Shown: positions 7,390 through 16,216, counted from the first letter of the stretch. The stretch is 39,211 nt of DNA from Bacillota bacterium (GCA_021799275.1 JAJZAT010000028.1:1-39211), one strand, 5' to 3'. The notes: generated by a model from the sequence alone, not told the origin. Translations and numbers: made by a program.

Positions 7390-8585
7390 ACCGTTTCGGC
7401 TCTCGACCGCGAGACGGCCGGCAGCGCGAGCATCAGCAGGAGCGCCGCGGCGAGCGCGACGAGGGCGGCGTAGCCGTACGCGTAGGCGGCGCCCAGGGCG
7501 TAGAGCAGTCCCAGGGCCAGGTTGGCCACGAAGAGGCCTGCCGCCCGCGCGGCGGAGAGTGCGCCGAAGCCCTTTCCGGCGGCCCCGTGCGGGCCCAGCA
7601 TGGCGATCAGGGAGGGTTCCAGCGTCTCGACGACCGCGAGCGCGAAGCCGATGAGGACGATGCCGAGAAAGAGCGAAGGCAGGCCAAGGCGGAGGCCGTA
7701 GGACGCCGCGATCAGGGCCGACCCCAGGCCGGCCGCCAGGTAGCCGTAGAGCGAGAGGTTGCGGTAGCGGACCGCGAGCGTGCGGCCCAGCCTGCCGCCC
7801 ATGAGGTAGCCCGTGAGGGCGGAGACGCCCTGCAGGACCAGAAAGGCGGCGATGCCGGCCGGCGGGCTGTGGGCGCCCTGCGCGACGGTCAGGACCGGGA
7901 AGCCGACGCTGTAGGAGCTGAAGCCGTAGAGCGCCGCCGCCACGAGCAGCGGGCGCAGGCCGACGGCCGGACGTCTCGGCGCTGCTTTTGCCTGCGGCTC
8001 CGGCTGTGCTTCCGGCACCCGGTGGGTGCGGCTGAGGGCTAACGTAGAGGCGACAAGCGGCAGAATCGTCGCGAGGAAGAGCCAGCGCCATGCCAGATGG
8101 CCGAGAACGGCGAGCAGTACGTAGGCGGCGGCGAGCATCGCGCCGCCGATGTCGAGCGCGTGCAAAAAACCGAACGCGCTGCCGTGCTCGGGCTCATCGA
8201 CGATGCGCGCCAGCATCACGCGGCGCGAGGGCGTGCGCAGGTTGCGGGCCCACCAGCCCAGCGTCAGGAGCGCGACGGCCGGGGCCGCGGCCGGCACGAT
8301 GGCCGAAAACGACAAAAGCGGGATGAAGGCGTTGCCCCAGAGGGCGAGCCGGCGATGGCCCAAGCGATCCCCGAGGCGCCCGCCGAGGTACGCCACGAGG
8401 GCGCCGCCGCCGTAGCTGAGGGCTGTGGCGAGGCCGAAGAGCCAGACCGGCGCGTGGAGGTAGAGCACAAGGAAGAGGGGGAAGCCGGCCAGCACCGCCT
8501 GGTAGCCGAGGTCCGCGAAGAAGGCTGAGAACGCTATGGCGAGCACGTCCGGCGTACGCCAGGCCGGACGGCGTGAAGAGGTCAC
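7386..8585 (-). CDS. MFS transporter, 12 predicted membrane helices
   Basis: The 399-residue protein is strongly hydrophobic, with about 12 helices in two bundles of six separated by a charged loop (QPEPQAKAAPRRP, about residues 190-203). The loop between helices 2 and 3 has the MFS motif A form GGRLGDRLGHRRLALWG. A related copy is at GGRLGRTLAVRYRN in the second half. The substrate is unknown. Start is taken at GTG 8585, with AGAGGG nine bases upstream. An in-frame extension to 8816 reads as non-coding and covers the upstream region. Its 3' end overlaps the aldolase-like gene by four bases on the other strand. Confidence 0.88.
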   Translation of the reverse strand: MTSSRRPAWRTPDVLAIAFSAFFADLGYQAVLAGFPLFLVLYLHAPVWLFGLATALSYGGGALVAYLGGRLGDRLGHRRLALWGNAFIPLLSFSAIVPAAAPAVALLTLGWWARNLRTPSRRVMLARIVDEPEHGSAFGFLHALDIGGAMLAAAYVLLAVLGHLAWRWLFLATILPLVASTLALSRTHRVPEAQPEPQAKAAPRRPAVGLRPLLVAAALYGFSSYSVGFPVLTVAQGAHSPPAGIAAFLVLQGVSALTGYLMGGRLGRTLAVRYRNLSLYGYLAAGLGSALIAASYGLRLGLPSLFLGIVLIGFALAVVETLEPSLIAMLGPHGAAGKGFGALSAARAAGLFVANLALGLLYALGAAYAYGYAALVALAAALLLMLALPAVSRSRAETV

Positions 8586-8752
8586 CGCACGCACCCTCTC
8601 TACTGGGAGCTGACGCAGCCTTCGCGTTCGGCGGGCCACCATCCTCCAGGTCCCGGCCGGAGAGGCGCGAAGACGAGGCGTTCCGTCGAGAGCGGCAGAT
8701 GTACCGCCCGGACGCCCGCATGTGGACGCCAGCCAGGGGCCGCTCGGCGGCT

Positions 8753-8779
8753 TTCCCTGCCGAACCGCTCCGCTATACT
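8753..8779 (+). promoter_or_regulatory. Possible promoter for the CoA-transferase/SDR pair
   Basis: TATACT at 8774-8779 is a good -10 hexamer, 28 bases before ATG 8807. The upstream TTTCCC region is a poor -35 match. It lies in the 221-base divergent gap to the MFS gene. Confidence 0.35.
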
Positions 8780-8806
8780 CGGCGGTGGCCTTGAACGACA
8801 GGTAGG

Positions 8807-10096
8807 ATGTGGACAACGACGATGTTCGACATGGTATCGATGGAGCAGGCGATGCAGCTCATCCAGAGCGGCATGCGGGTCTACGTGCAGGGGACGGCGG
8901 CGACCCCCCTGAGCCTGCTCCAGGCGTTCACGCGCCGCGGTCCGCAGCTCTCGGACGTGACGCTCGTGCACATGCACCTCGAGGGCCCGGCGCCATGGGT
9001 GACAGGGGACTGTCTCGGACACGTGCACGACGTCTCGCTCTTCGTCGGCCCGAACCTGCGCGCGGCCATGCGCGACGGCACCGCCTCGTACATCCCGCTC
9101 TTCCTCTCCGATGTGCCCTGGTATCTTGCCCAGCCCGAGACGCGGCCGCACGTGGCCCTGATCAACGTGAGCCCGCCGGACCGGCACGGTTTCGTCAGCC
9201 TGGGCCCGTCGATCGACGCCAGCCTCACGGCGATCGAGCAGGCCGACGTGGTCATCGCGCAAGTGAACCCGCAGGTGCCGCGCGTCCTGGGCGACGCCTG
9301 CATCCCCATGGACCGCATCACGGTCGGCGTGGCGGTTGACGAGCCCCTCTCGGTGCTGCCCGAGCGCCCCGTGGACCAGGCGGTGGCGGCGATCGGGCGG
9401 CTCGTCGCGGAGCTCGTGCCGGACCGCGCCTGCCTGCAGATCGGCATCGGGCGGGTGCCGGACGCGGTCCTGTCGTCGCTCCAGGACCACCGCGATCTTG
9501 GCGTGCACAGCGAGATGATGTCGGATGGCGTGCGCCGCCTCGCCCAGAAGGGCGTCATCACGGGGCGCTACAAGGTCACGGACCCCGGCAAGATCGTGGC
9601 GAGTTTCGCCCTCGGCAGCCGGGCGCTCTACGACTTTGTCTCCGACAACCCGGTGATCTCGCTGCACGGCGTCGACTACACGAACGATACGGCGGTGATT
9701 CGCCAGAACCCGCGCATGGTCTCGGTGAACTCGGCGGTCGAGGTGGACATCACGGGCCAGGTGGCGGCAGAGGCGATCGGTCCCTACGTCGTCTCGGGCG
9801 TCGGAGGCCAGATGGACTTCGTGCGCGGCGCCTCCCTGTCGCCGGGAGGGCGCTCGATCATCGCGCTGCCGGCCAGGACCGCCCGGGTCGAGCCGCGCAT
9901 CGTCGCGGCGCTGCGTCGCGGCGCGGCCGTGACCACGACGCGCAACCATGTCCAGTACGTGGTGACGGAGTACGGCGTTGCGGAACTCAAGGGCGCGACG
10001 ATCGAGGAGCGGGCCAGGCGGATGATCGCGATCGCCCATCCCGAGGATCGCGAACGACTGTGGCGCGAGGCCAGGGAGCTCGTTCCCGGACTCTAG
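8807..10096 (+). CDS. Acetyl-CoA hydrolase/transferase family CoA-transferase (Cat1 / 4-hydroxybutyrate type)
   Basis: The 429-residue protein has the two-domain layout of this family. The N-terminal part includes VTLVHMHLEGPAPW and LINVSPPDRHGFVSLG. The C-terminal part includes QIGIGRVPDAVLSSL, then HSEMMSDG with the glutamate expected to form the CoA-thioester (E236), VNSAVEVDITGQV and VVTEYGVAELKGATIEER. Members move CoA between acetate and another short-chain acid, or hydrolyse acyl-CoA. The presence of the catalytic Glu favours transfer. Start ATG 8807 is backed by a short AGG site. An ATG at 8822 is an alternative. The SDR gene follows after 52 bases and is probably cotranscribed. Confidence 0.9.
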   Translation: MWTTTMFDMVSMEQAMQLIQSGMRVYVQGTAATPLSLLQAFTRRGPQLSDVTLVHMHLEGPAPWVTGDCLGHVHDVSLFVGPNLRAAMRDGTASYIPLFLSDVPWYLAQPETRPHVALINVSPPDRHGFVSLGPSIDASLTAIEQADVVIAQVNPQVPRVLGDACIPMDRITVGVAVDEPLSVLPERPVDQAVAAIGRLVAELVPDRACLQIGIGRVPDAVLSSLQDHRDLGVHSEMMSDGVRRLAQKGVITGRYKVTDPGKIVASFALGSRALYDFVSDNPVISLHGVDYTNDTAVIRQNPRMVSVNSAVEVDITGQVAAEAIGPYVVSGVGGQMDFVRGASLSPGGRSIIALPARTARVEPRIVAALRRGAAVTTTRNHVQYVVTEYGVAELKGATIEERARRMIAIAHPEDRERLWREARELVPGL

Positions 10097-10148
10097 CCGG
10101 CAGGGAACCCCAGGCAGACCGCGGAAGGTCTCCGCCGGGGGGATGCAC

Positions 10149-10862
10149 ATGAAGAAGCAGTCGGCCCTGATCGTGGGCGCCGGGCCGGGACTCGGTCGGG
10201 CGCTCGGCTTCGCGTTCGCGCGCGCGGGCTGGCCCGTGGGGCTCACCGGGCGCTCGGAGGCTGTCGAGGCGCTGGCCGGGGAGATCGGCAGGGAGGGACT
10301 CGCCGCCCAGGCCCTGCGCTACGATGCCGGCGACGAACGGGCGGTGGCGGAGGCGGTCGCCGAGGCGCAGGCCGCGCTCGGCCCAATCGGCGTCCTTGTC
10401 TACAACGCGGGCAACATGGTGCGAGGCGACGTGCAGGAGATCGAACCGGACGCCTTTCGCGCCGCTTTCGCGGCGGGACCGTACGGCGCCTTCCTGCATG
10501 CGCGCGCGGTCCTGCCCGGCATGCTCTCGCGAGGCGGCGGCTCGATCCTTTTCACCGGCGCCACCTCGGCCCTCAGGGCGCCTGCCCGTGCGCCCGCCTT
10601 CGCGGCGGCCAAGTTCGGCCTCAGGGGACTCGCGATGTCGCTCGCGCGCCGCTGGGGACCGGAGGGCATTCACGTGGCGCACGTCGTGGTGGACGGCGTG
10701 ATCCGCACGCCCCGCAGCGCCAGCTATCTCGGCCCCGACGAGCCGGCCATCCTGCCCGACGACCTCGCCGCGAGCTACGTGGCGCTGGCGGCGCAGCCGA
10801 GGTCGGCGTGGACCTTCGAGATCGACCTGAGGCCGTCGGGCGACGACATCGGCGACAACTGA
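10149..10862 (+). CDS. Short-chain dehydrogenase/reductase-fold protein lacking the usual Ser and Tyr
   Basis: The 237-residue protein has a classical SDR Rossmann start, VGAGPGLGR (G10-G16), and the VYNAGN motif. Where the catalytic Ser and Tyr normally sit (ISS...YxxxK), it has FTGATSAL and AFAAAKFG: Phe151 replaces Tyr, Lys155 is kept, and the residue 13 before Phe151 is Ala138. Nucleotide binding looks intact, but standard proton transfer by Tyr is not possible. A subgroup of SDR homologues with AFAAAKF is known, so this may be a family trait. ATG 10149 is preferred because the G-rich site ends six bases upstream. ATG 10143 abuts it. It follows the CoA-transferase. Confidence 0.85.
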   Translation: MKKQSALIVGAGPGLGRALGFAFARAGWPVGLTGRSEAVEALAGEIGREGLAAQALRYDAGDERAVAEAVAEAQAALGPIGVLVYNAGNMVRGDVQEIEPDAFRAAFAAGPYGAFLHARAVLPGMLSRGGGSILFTGATSALRAPARAPAFAAAKFGLRGLAMSLARRWGPEGIHVAHVVVDGVIRTPRSASYLGPDEPAILPDDLAASYVALAAQPRSAWTFEIDLRPSGDDIGDN

Positions 10863-11007
10863 GACGGGCGAGCCGGGTCGGACGGCCTTTCGCCACCGTT
10901 CGCGCGCGGCTAGGATGGCCTCGGCCGATAAGGAACCGCCTCGCCGGCCGGACGCAGGCGCCGCCGACGGATGATGCGGCTTCGGGAGGCCGGAAGGAGT
11001 CTTCGCC

Positions 11008-12039
11008 GTGGTCATACCGGTTCTCAATCCGTCGACCGATCCACCGTACAATCTCGCGCTCGAGGAGTACGTGCTCCGCAACCTCGACCCCGGGCGCGAT
11101 TACCTCATCCTCTGGCAGAACCGTCCGGCCGTGATCATCGGCCGCTTCCAGAACACCGCCGAGGAAGTGAACCAGCCGTACGTCGACAGGCACGCGGTCT
11201 CCGTGGTGCGGCGGCTTTCGGGCGGCGGCGCGGTCTACCACGACCTCGGCAACCTGAATTTCACCTTCATCGTGAAGCGGGAACCGGGTGGTTTCAACGA
11301 CTTCGACCGCTTCACCCTGCCCGTGCTTGAAACGCTCAGGTCCTTCGGCGTGCCGGCGGAGCGCTCATCCCGCAACGACCTCACCATCGAAGGGCGCAAG
11401 TTCTCCGGAAACGCCCAGTACGTCAGCGGCGCTAGGCTGCTGCACCACGGCACGATCCTGTTCGACTCGGATCTGGACGCGGTGGCCGACGTCCTGCGCG
11501 TGCAGCCGGACAAGATCGAGAGCCACGGCGTCAAGTCGGTGCGCTCGCGCGTCACCAACGTGCGCCCGTACCTGCCAGGGGACACCGATCTTCATGCCTT
11601 CGCCGCCCGCCTCACCGAGGAGGTGGGGCGACACGGCGGCGGCCTGGGCCCGTCCTACCGGCTCAGCCGGCAGGACGAGCTGGGAGTTGGACAACTGATC
11701 AACGAGCGCTACGCCCGTTGGGAATGGAACTATGGCGACTCGCCGGACTTCGCGCTCAAGGCCAGGCGGCGGTTCGCCCAGGGAAGCGTGGAGATCCGCC
11801 TCGACGTGCACGAGGGACGCATCCGGGACTGTCGCATCTACGGCGACTTTCTCGGCAGCAGGGACATCGGGGAGCTCGAGCGGACCTTGCGCGGCGAGCG
11901 CTTCGCCTTGCAAAACCTGAGGGAGAAGCTCGCGGCGCAGAGCGTCCAGGAGTACTTTGGCGGCATCGGTCCGGAGGAGATCGTGGATCTCCTGTTCGGC
12001 GTAGAGCAAACGGAGGCCGGAACGGCCGCGGGCCGCTGA
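11008..12039 (+). CDS. lplA: Lipoate-protein ligase A
   Basis: The 343-residue cytosolic enzyme attaches lipoate to E2 and GcvH proteins through a lipoyl-AMP intermediate. Visible motifs are NLALEEYVLRN, WQNRPAVIIGRFQN, the RRLSGGGAVYHDLGNLNF lipoate/adenylate loop, and the catalytic Lys131 in GRKFSGNAQ. The C-terminal accessory domain typical of full-length LplA is present (from about residue 250). The GTG start has AAGGAG eight bases upstream. None of the lipoylated complexes is encoded in this window, where oxidative 2-oxoacid metabolism is ferredoxin-linked instead, so the ligase serves genes elsewhere. It stands alone, 145 bases after the SDR. Confidence 0.95.
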   Translation: MVIPVLNPSTDPPYNLALEEYVLRNLDPGRDYLILWQNRPAVIIGRFQNTAEEVNQPYVDRHAVSVVRRLSGGGAVYHDLGNLNFTFIVKREPGGFNDFDRFTLPVLETLRSFGVPAERSSRNDLTIEGRKFSGNAQYVSGARLLHHGTILFDSDLDAVADVLRVQPDKIESHGVKSVRSRVTNVRPYLPGDTDLHAFAARLTEEVGRHGGGLGPSYRLSRQDELGVGQLINERYARWEWNYGDSPDFALKARRRFAQGSVEIRLDVHEGRIRDCRIYGDFLGSRDIGELERTLRGERFALQNLREKLAAQSVQEYFGGIGPEEIVDLLFGVEQTEAGTAAGR

Positions 12040-12047
12040 GAGTCCGG

Positions 12048-12081
12048 GACCGGCCATGGCACCGGAGAGCCGTGGCCGGTC
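12048..12081. terminator. Hairpin between convergent lplA and thioesterase genes
   Basis: GACCGGCCA (12048-12056) pairs with TGGCCGGTC (12073-12081). Further GGC/GCC pairing is possible inside the loop. No clear T tract follows on either strand, so termination is inferred mainly from position. Confidence 0.4.
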
Positions 12082-12097
12082 GCGTCTTGGGCGGCGG

Positions 12098-12529
12098 TCA
12101 GGCGGGGACGGGCTTCGGCAGGTTGTCGGCGTAGATCATGGTGGCGTGGGCCGTCGCGACCGCCGTGCCACCCGGCAGGCGCACCGCAGCATCCACTTCC
12201 GCCATGCGGCGGTCGTGGCGCCGTACGTCGGCCGTCACCACAAGCTCGGCGCCTGGGCGCACCGGCACGATGTAGCGCACCTCGAGACGCGCGGTCAGGG
12301 CGGTACGGCCGAGGCTCGCGACGGCCCAGCCGAGGGCCTCGTCCATCATGGTCGCCAGGAGGCCGCCGTGCGCGAGCCCCTTCCACCCCGTCCAGGCCGG
12401 ATCCAGGTGACAGCCACCTTCCACGCGGCCCGGTTCGAGGACCTGGAAGCCGAGGTGCATGCCGGCCGGGTTGTGGCTGCCGCAGACGAAGCATCCTTCG
12501 AGGTCGTGGTTTTCCGCGGGTGTAGGCAT
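12098..12529 (-). CDS. PaaI-type hotdog-fold acyl-CoA thioesterase
   Basis: The 143-residue protein fits the hotdog thioesterase fold. It has WTGWKGLAHGGLLATMMDEALGWAV, which is the HGG-x(6)-D/E active-site helix region, and a following strand ARLEVRYIVPVRPGAEL. It begins with GCFVCGSHNPAGMHLGF, the CxxC-type N-terminus common in a PaaI subgroup. It probably hydrolyses acyl-CoA esters in the cytosol. Start is ATG 12529, with AGAGGGAA six bases upstream. A longer in-frame frame reaching 12934 is not family sequence. It is divergent from the oxidoreductase operon and convergent with lplA. Confidence 0.9.
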   Translation of the reverse strand: MPTPAENHDLEGCFVCGSHNPAGMHLGFQVLEPGRVEGGCHLDPAWTGWKGLAHGGLLATMMDEALGWAVASLGRTALTARLEVRYIVPVRPGAELVVTADVRRHDRRMAEVDAAVRLPGGTAVATAHATMIYADNLPKPVPA

Positions 12530-12816
12530 GATCGTTCCCTCTTTCCCATGTCCAAGTTCCAGCATAGCGCCCCGCGCGGTCCCGCGCAGGGTCCGGGCGA
12601 ACGACCCGCCGCGCCAAGCGCCTTGGCCATTAGGGTCCCAATGGACGTATGCGCCCTCACGCACCCTCACTAAGATCAGTGCGATAGGACCGGACCGAGG
12701 GCACAAGGGGAGCGTGGGCCGCCCGGGGCGGGTAGAGTCCCCGAAGCTCCGAGCCGGTCCCCCCGCCGTTGCGGCCGATGGGGGCCCATGGCGAGGCGCA
12801 AGAGGGGGATTCATCC
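12530..12816. other. Divergent intergenic region before the oxidoreductase operon
   Basis: The 287-base gap separates the thioesterase from the five-gene operon and must hold both promoters. It contains a G-rich ribosome site (GAGGGGG, about 12803-12808) for the downstream gene. I see no convincing -35/-10 pair, operator or riboswitch. Confidence 0.5.
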
Positions 12817-14148
12817 ATGCAGCAGGTCCGTTCGCGGTTCGGCGAACTTCGTCCGCCGCTAAGAGGGCCGGAGGAAGCCACATTCGAGGCGCAGCGGTGC
12901 CTCTTCTGCGGCGACGCCTACGCCAAGGCGCCATGTACCGTCGCGTGCCCGGCCGACATCGACGTGCCGGGATTCATCCGCGCCATCGCGGACGGGAGCC
13001 GTGACCAGGCGGCCGACATCATTTTTGCGGAGAACCCCGTGGGGGGCAGCTGCGCCCGCGTCTGTCCGACGCAGGAACTCTGCGAGGGCGCCTGCGTGCT
13101 GAACCACGATGGGGAGCGGCCGGTCTCGATCGCCCGACTGCAGCGCTACGCCACGGACTCCCGGCTGATGCAGGGACGCCTGTCGGCAGAGGCTCCGGCG
13201 AGCGCGGGCGCCAAGGTGGCCGTGATCGGCGCCGGACCGAGCGGGCTCGCGTGCGCAAGCGTGCTGCGGAGCCTCGGGCTCGCGGTGACCGTCTTCGATG
13301 CGCGCGCCGCCGTGGGCGGCCTCGTGCGCTACGCGATCGCGCCGTACCGGCTTTGGGCCTCGCCGCTGGACGAGGAGGCGCAGCAGCTGATCGCCCGCGG
13401 TGTCGACTTCCAGCTCGGCAGGGCCATCGACGGGCCGGAGGCGCTCCGCTCGCTCGAACAGGAGTACGACGCCATCTACCTCGGCGTGGGACTCGGAGAG
13501 GACACCATGCTCAACCTGCGGGGCAAGGACCTTCCCGGCGTGCACGCGGCCCTGCCGTGGATCGAGGCGCTCAAGGCGGGCGAGATGCCGCCGCTTGGCG
13601 AGCGCGTCGCCGTGATCGGCGGCGGCAACACGGCGATCGACGTCGCGCGCGAGGCCATGCGGCTTGGCGCCCGCGAAGTGACCATGCTCTACCGCCGCAC
13701 GCAGGCCGAGATGCCGGCGTACGGCTTCGAGGTTGAGGAAGCCGCCGAGGAAGGCGTGCGCTTCCTCTGGCTGACGATCCCCGTGGCCTACGTCGGCAAG
13801 GGGCACGTCGAAGGGGTCACCTGCCGCTACGCGCGGCTGTCGGAGCCTGACCAGTCCGGCCGGCGCCGCCCCGAGGAGGTTCCCGGCACCGACTTCCTCT
13901 TCCCGTGCGACACCGTCATCACGGCGCTCGGCCAGAACCCGCGCAAGACGTTCCTCGGCTGGATCGAGGGACTCGAACTGAAGGGCGGCCGCATCGTGGT
14001 GGACGGGGAGACGGGACAGACGGGCAACCCCAAGTATTTTGCCGGCGGCGACGCGGTGAACGGCGGCGCCACGGCGGTCGAGGCCGTGCGCGAGGCCAAG
14101 CGCGCGGCGCTGGCGATCGCGCGGCGGCTGGAGGGGGTCACGGCATGA
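12817..14148 (+). CDS. GltD/PreT-like FAD- and NAD(P)-dependent oxidoreductase with two Fe-S sites
   Basis: The 443-residue protein starts with a helical Fe-S domain. Its cysteines are C28, C31, C40 and C44, then C79, C83, C89 and C93, as in glutamate synthase small subunit and dihydropyrimidine dehydrogenase PreT. An FAD motif VIGAGPSGLA follows at about 135, an NAD(P)-binding motif VIGGGNTAIDVAREA near 267, and the closing GGDAVNGGATAVEAVREA segment. It lacks GltB or PreA partners here and is instead fused into an operon with ferredoxin-linked oxidoreductase genes (stop/start overlap ATGA at 14145-14148). It probably passes electrons between NAD(P)H and ferredoxin or the oxidoreductase Fe-S subunit. 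Start ATG follows GAGGGGG. Confidence 0.9.
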   Translation: MQQVRSRFGELRPPLRGPEEATFEAQRCLFCGDAYAKAPCTVACPADIDVPGFIRAIADGSRDQAADIIFAENPVGGSCARVCPTQELCEGACVLNHDGERPVSIARLQRYATDSRLMQGRLSAEAPASAGAKVAVIGAGPSGLACASVLRSLGLAVTVFDARAAVGGLVRYAIAPYRLWASPLDEEAQQLIARGVDFQLGRAIDGPEALRSLEQEYDAIYLGVGLGEDTMLNLRGKDLPGVHAALPWIEALKAGEMPPLGERVAVIGGGNTAIDVAREAMRLGAREVTMLYRRTQAEMPAYGFEVEEAAEEGVRFLWLTIPVAYVGKGHVEGVTCRYARLSEPDQSGRRRPEEVPGTDFLFPCDTVITALGQNPRKTFLGWIEGLELKGGRIVVDGETGQTGNPKYFAGGDAVNGGATAVEAVREAKRAALAIARRLEGVTA

Positions 14149-14711
14149 TCGAGGTGCGCTGGCACGGCCGCGGCGGCCAGGGTGCCAAGACGGCATCGCA
14201 TGTTCTCGCGGTTGCGTATCTCAAGGAGGACAAATCGGTCCAGGCGTTCCCGGAGTACGGTCCGGAGCGCAGCGGAGCGCCGATGCTCGCCTACACCCGC
14301 GTCGACGACCGCCCCATCCGGCGGCACTGCGCGGTGACGCAGCCGGACATCGTCGTGGTGCTGGACCCGAGCCTGACCCGCGAGGTGCCCGTGACGAGCG
14401 GGCTCAGGCAGGACGGCATGCTGCTGTTGAACGTAGCCGAACCCGGCGAGGCCGAAGAGGTGGCCAAGAGCTACCAGGGCCAGGTGCTCGGGGTGACGGC
14501 GGACCAGCTCGCGAAGGAAGCCGGCACGCGCTTCCCCAACGTGGTCCTGCTCGGCGCCTACGCCGGCTGGGTCGGCACGCCGTCGCTCGAGCACATGGAA
14601 GAGGCGCTCGTCGAGGTGATGGGTCACCTGCCGGCCAAGGCGAAGGACGCTTCGGTGCGCGCCATGGCGGCGGGTTACGCGGCAGGGGAAAGGGGTAGGG
14701 CCGATGGCTAG
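14145..14711 (+). CDS. porG: 2-oxoacid:ferredoxin oxidoreductase, gamma subunit
   Basis: The 188-residue protein has the gamma-subunit signature: RWHGRGGQGAKTASHVLA near the N-terminus, then FPEYGPERSGAPMLAYTRV and PDIVVVLDPSL. It forms part of the CoA- and thiamine-diphosphate-dependent complex that oxidises pyruvate or a related 2-oxoacid to acyl-CoA and reduces ferredoxin. The ATG overlaps the stop of the flavoprotein gene and its own end overlaps the delta gene by eight bases, so translation is probably coupled. The por symbol reflects the gamma-delta-alpha-beta gene set. The true substrate could also be a branched or other 2-oxoacid. Confidence 0.9.
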   Translation: MIEVRWHGRGGQGAKTASHVLAVAYLKEDKSVQAFPEYGPERSGAPMLAYTRVDDRPIRRHCAVTQPDIVVVLDPSLTREVPVTSGLRQDGMLLLNVAEPGEAEEVAKSYQGQVLGVTADQLAKEAGTRFPNVVLLGAYAGWVGTPSLEHMEEALVEVMGHLPAKAKDASVRAMAAGYAAGERGRADG

Positions 14712-15039
14712 CGAGCGCCAGACCGCGATCCTGCGTCCCGGCGGCGTCGTGCGGCCGGGCGACATCGAGCGGCCGCGCACCGGCGGCTGGCGCACCGGCG
14801 TCAAGCCTTCCGTGGACCTTGCGCTCTGCGTCGACTGCCTGCTCTGCTGGATCCACTGCCCCGACACTGCGGTCCAGCAGAAGCATGGGGTCTTCCAGGG
14901 CTTCGACTACGACCTCTGCAAGGGTTGCGAGGTCTGTTCCGAGGTCTGTCCCACAGGGGCGATCCAGATGGTGGCCGAGGCGACGCCGCTCGATCCGCGA
15001 GGCGTCGTCCTGCCGGAGGGGGGCAGGCGAGATGGCTAA
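14704..15039 (+). CDS. porD: 2-oxoacid:ferredoxin oxidoreductase, delta subunit (2[4Fe-4S] ferredoxin-like)
   Basis: The 111-residue protein carries two [4Fe-4S] motifs: C42, C45, C48, C52 (CVDCLLCWIHC) and C72, C75, C78, C82 (CKGCEVCSEVC, followed by PTGAI). An N-terminal arm of about 35 residues (GVVRPGDIERPRTGGWR) is typical of Por delta subunits. It relays electrons from the thiamine site in the beta subunit to external ferredoxin, or perhaps to the flavoprotein encoded first in the operon. It overlaps the gamma gene by eight bases and the alpha gene by eight bases. Confidence 0.93.
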   Translation: MASERQTAILRPGGVVRPGDIERPRTGGWRTGVKPSVDLALCVDCLLCWIHCPDTAVQQKHGVFQGFDYDLCKGCEVCSEVCPTGAIQMVAEATPLDPRGVVLPEGGRRDG

Positions 15040-16216
15040 GACGATGCTGGGCGTCGAGGTGCTCACCGGCGGTGAGGCCACGGCGCACGCGATGCGTCAG
15101 ATCCGCCCCGACGTGGTGCCCGTCTATCCGATCACGCCGCAGACGCCGATCATCCAGACATTCAGCCGCTTCGTCGCCGACGGCAAGGTCGACACGGTGC
15201 TCCTGCAGGTGGAGTCCGAGCACTCGGCGATGAGCGCGGCGGTGGGTGCCGCGCTGGCAGGCGGGCGCACGATGACGGCCACCGCCTCGCAGGGGCTCGC
15301 CCTCATGGTGGAGATCATCTACATCGCCGCGGGCCTCAGGGCGCCGATCGTCATGGCGGTCGGCAACCGCGCGCTCTCGGCGCCGATCAACATCCATGGC
15401 GACCACTCGGACGGCATGCTGGCGCGCGACAGCGGCGCCGTGCAGATCTTCGCCGAGAACGCGCAGGAGGCGTACGACCTGATGGTCATGGCGCCCCGCG
15501 TTGCGGAGCACCCGGCGGTCCTGCTGCCGGTGCTGGTCGGCCAGGACGGCTTCAGCGTCACGCACAGCGCGGAGAATGTCGCCCTGCTGCGCGATGAGGA
15601 GGTCCAGGACTTCGTCGGGCCCTACGAGATCCCGTACCCCTTGCTGGGCGAGCGCCCGAGCAGCCAGGGACTCTTCGCCATGCCCGACGCCTACTACGAG
15701 ATCAAGGTACGCCAGGTCCAGGCTCTCGAGGCCGCGGAGCAGGTCTTCGCCGACGTCGCAAGGGCTTACGCGCTGCGTTTCGGCCGTCATCTCGGCGCGA
15801 TCGACGCCTATCGCATGGAGGATGCGGAGCGTGCCATCGTCCTGATCGGCTCGACCGCAGGCACCGCCAAGGACGTGGTTGACGAGCTGCGCGAGCGCGG
15901 CGAGAAGGTCGGCCTTGTGGTGCTGCGCCTCTTCCGCCCCTTCCCGCACAAGGTGCTCGCCGACGCCCTGGGCGGCGTGCAGCGCGTGGCGGTCCTCGAC
16001 CGCGCCGCGGCGCCCGGCACCTTCCCGCCGCTCTTCGCCGACATCCGCGCCGGCTACAGCGGCTCGGCGGAACTCAGGAGCTACGTCTACGGCCTGGGCG
16101 GCCGCGACACGGCGCCGCAGGACATCGAGAAGGTCTTCGCCGAGTTGGAGCGGCCCGCCCACGGCGGCATCCGCTACCTCGGCCTCACGGGGGAGGATCA
16201 GCATGGCGAGTCTTAA
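15032..16216 (+). CDS. porA: 2-oxoacid:ferredoxin oxidoreductase, alpha subunit
   Basis: The 394-residue protein follows the PorA pattern: LTGGEATAHAMRQIRPDVV, YPITPQTPIIQTF, then VESEHSAMSAAVGAALAG and TATASQGLALMVEIIYIA in the pyrimidine-binding domain. VGNRALSAPINIHGDHSD follows, then a C-terminal transketolase-like domain (VGLVVLRLFRPFP). It contributes to the thiamine diphosphate site and CoA reaction together with the beta subunit. Start ATG 15032 lies within the end of the delta gene. The 3' end overlaps the beta gene by 14 bases. Length is normal. Confidence 0.94.
   Translation: MAKTMLGVEVLTGGEATAHAMRQIRPDVVPVYPITPQTPIIQTFSRFVADGKVDTVLLQVESEHSAMSAAVGAALAGGRTMTATASQGLALMVEIIYIAAGLRAPIVMAVGNRALSAPINIHGDHSDGMLARDSGAVQIFAENAQEAYDLMVMAPRVAEHPAVLLPVLVGQDGFSVTHSAENVALLRDEEVQDFVGPYEIPYPLLGERPSSQGLFAMPDAYYEIKVRQVQALEAAEQVFADVARAYALRFGRHLGAIDAYRMEDAERAIVLIGSTAGTAKDVVDELRERGEKVGLVVLRLFRPFPHKVLADALGGVQRVAVLDRAAAPGTFPPLFADIRAGYSGSAELRSYVYGLGGRDTAPQDIEKVFAELERPAHGGIRYLGLTGEDQHGES

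Noticed and set aside
5596-8091. Long minus-strand open frame (831 codons) across three genes
   Set aside because: It spans the formamidase, the aldolase-like gene and the MFS gene in the wrong frame or strand, with low-complexity Arg/Gly/Pro sequence.
12530-12934. N-terminal extension of the hotdog thioesterase
   Set aside because: The frame is open, but the sequence is not family-like, overlaps the start of the divergent operon, and ATG 12529 has a good ribosome site.
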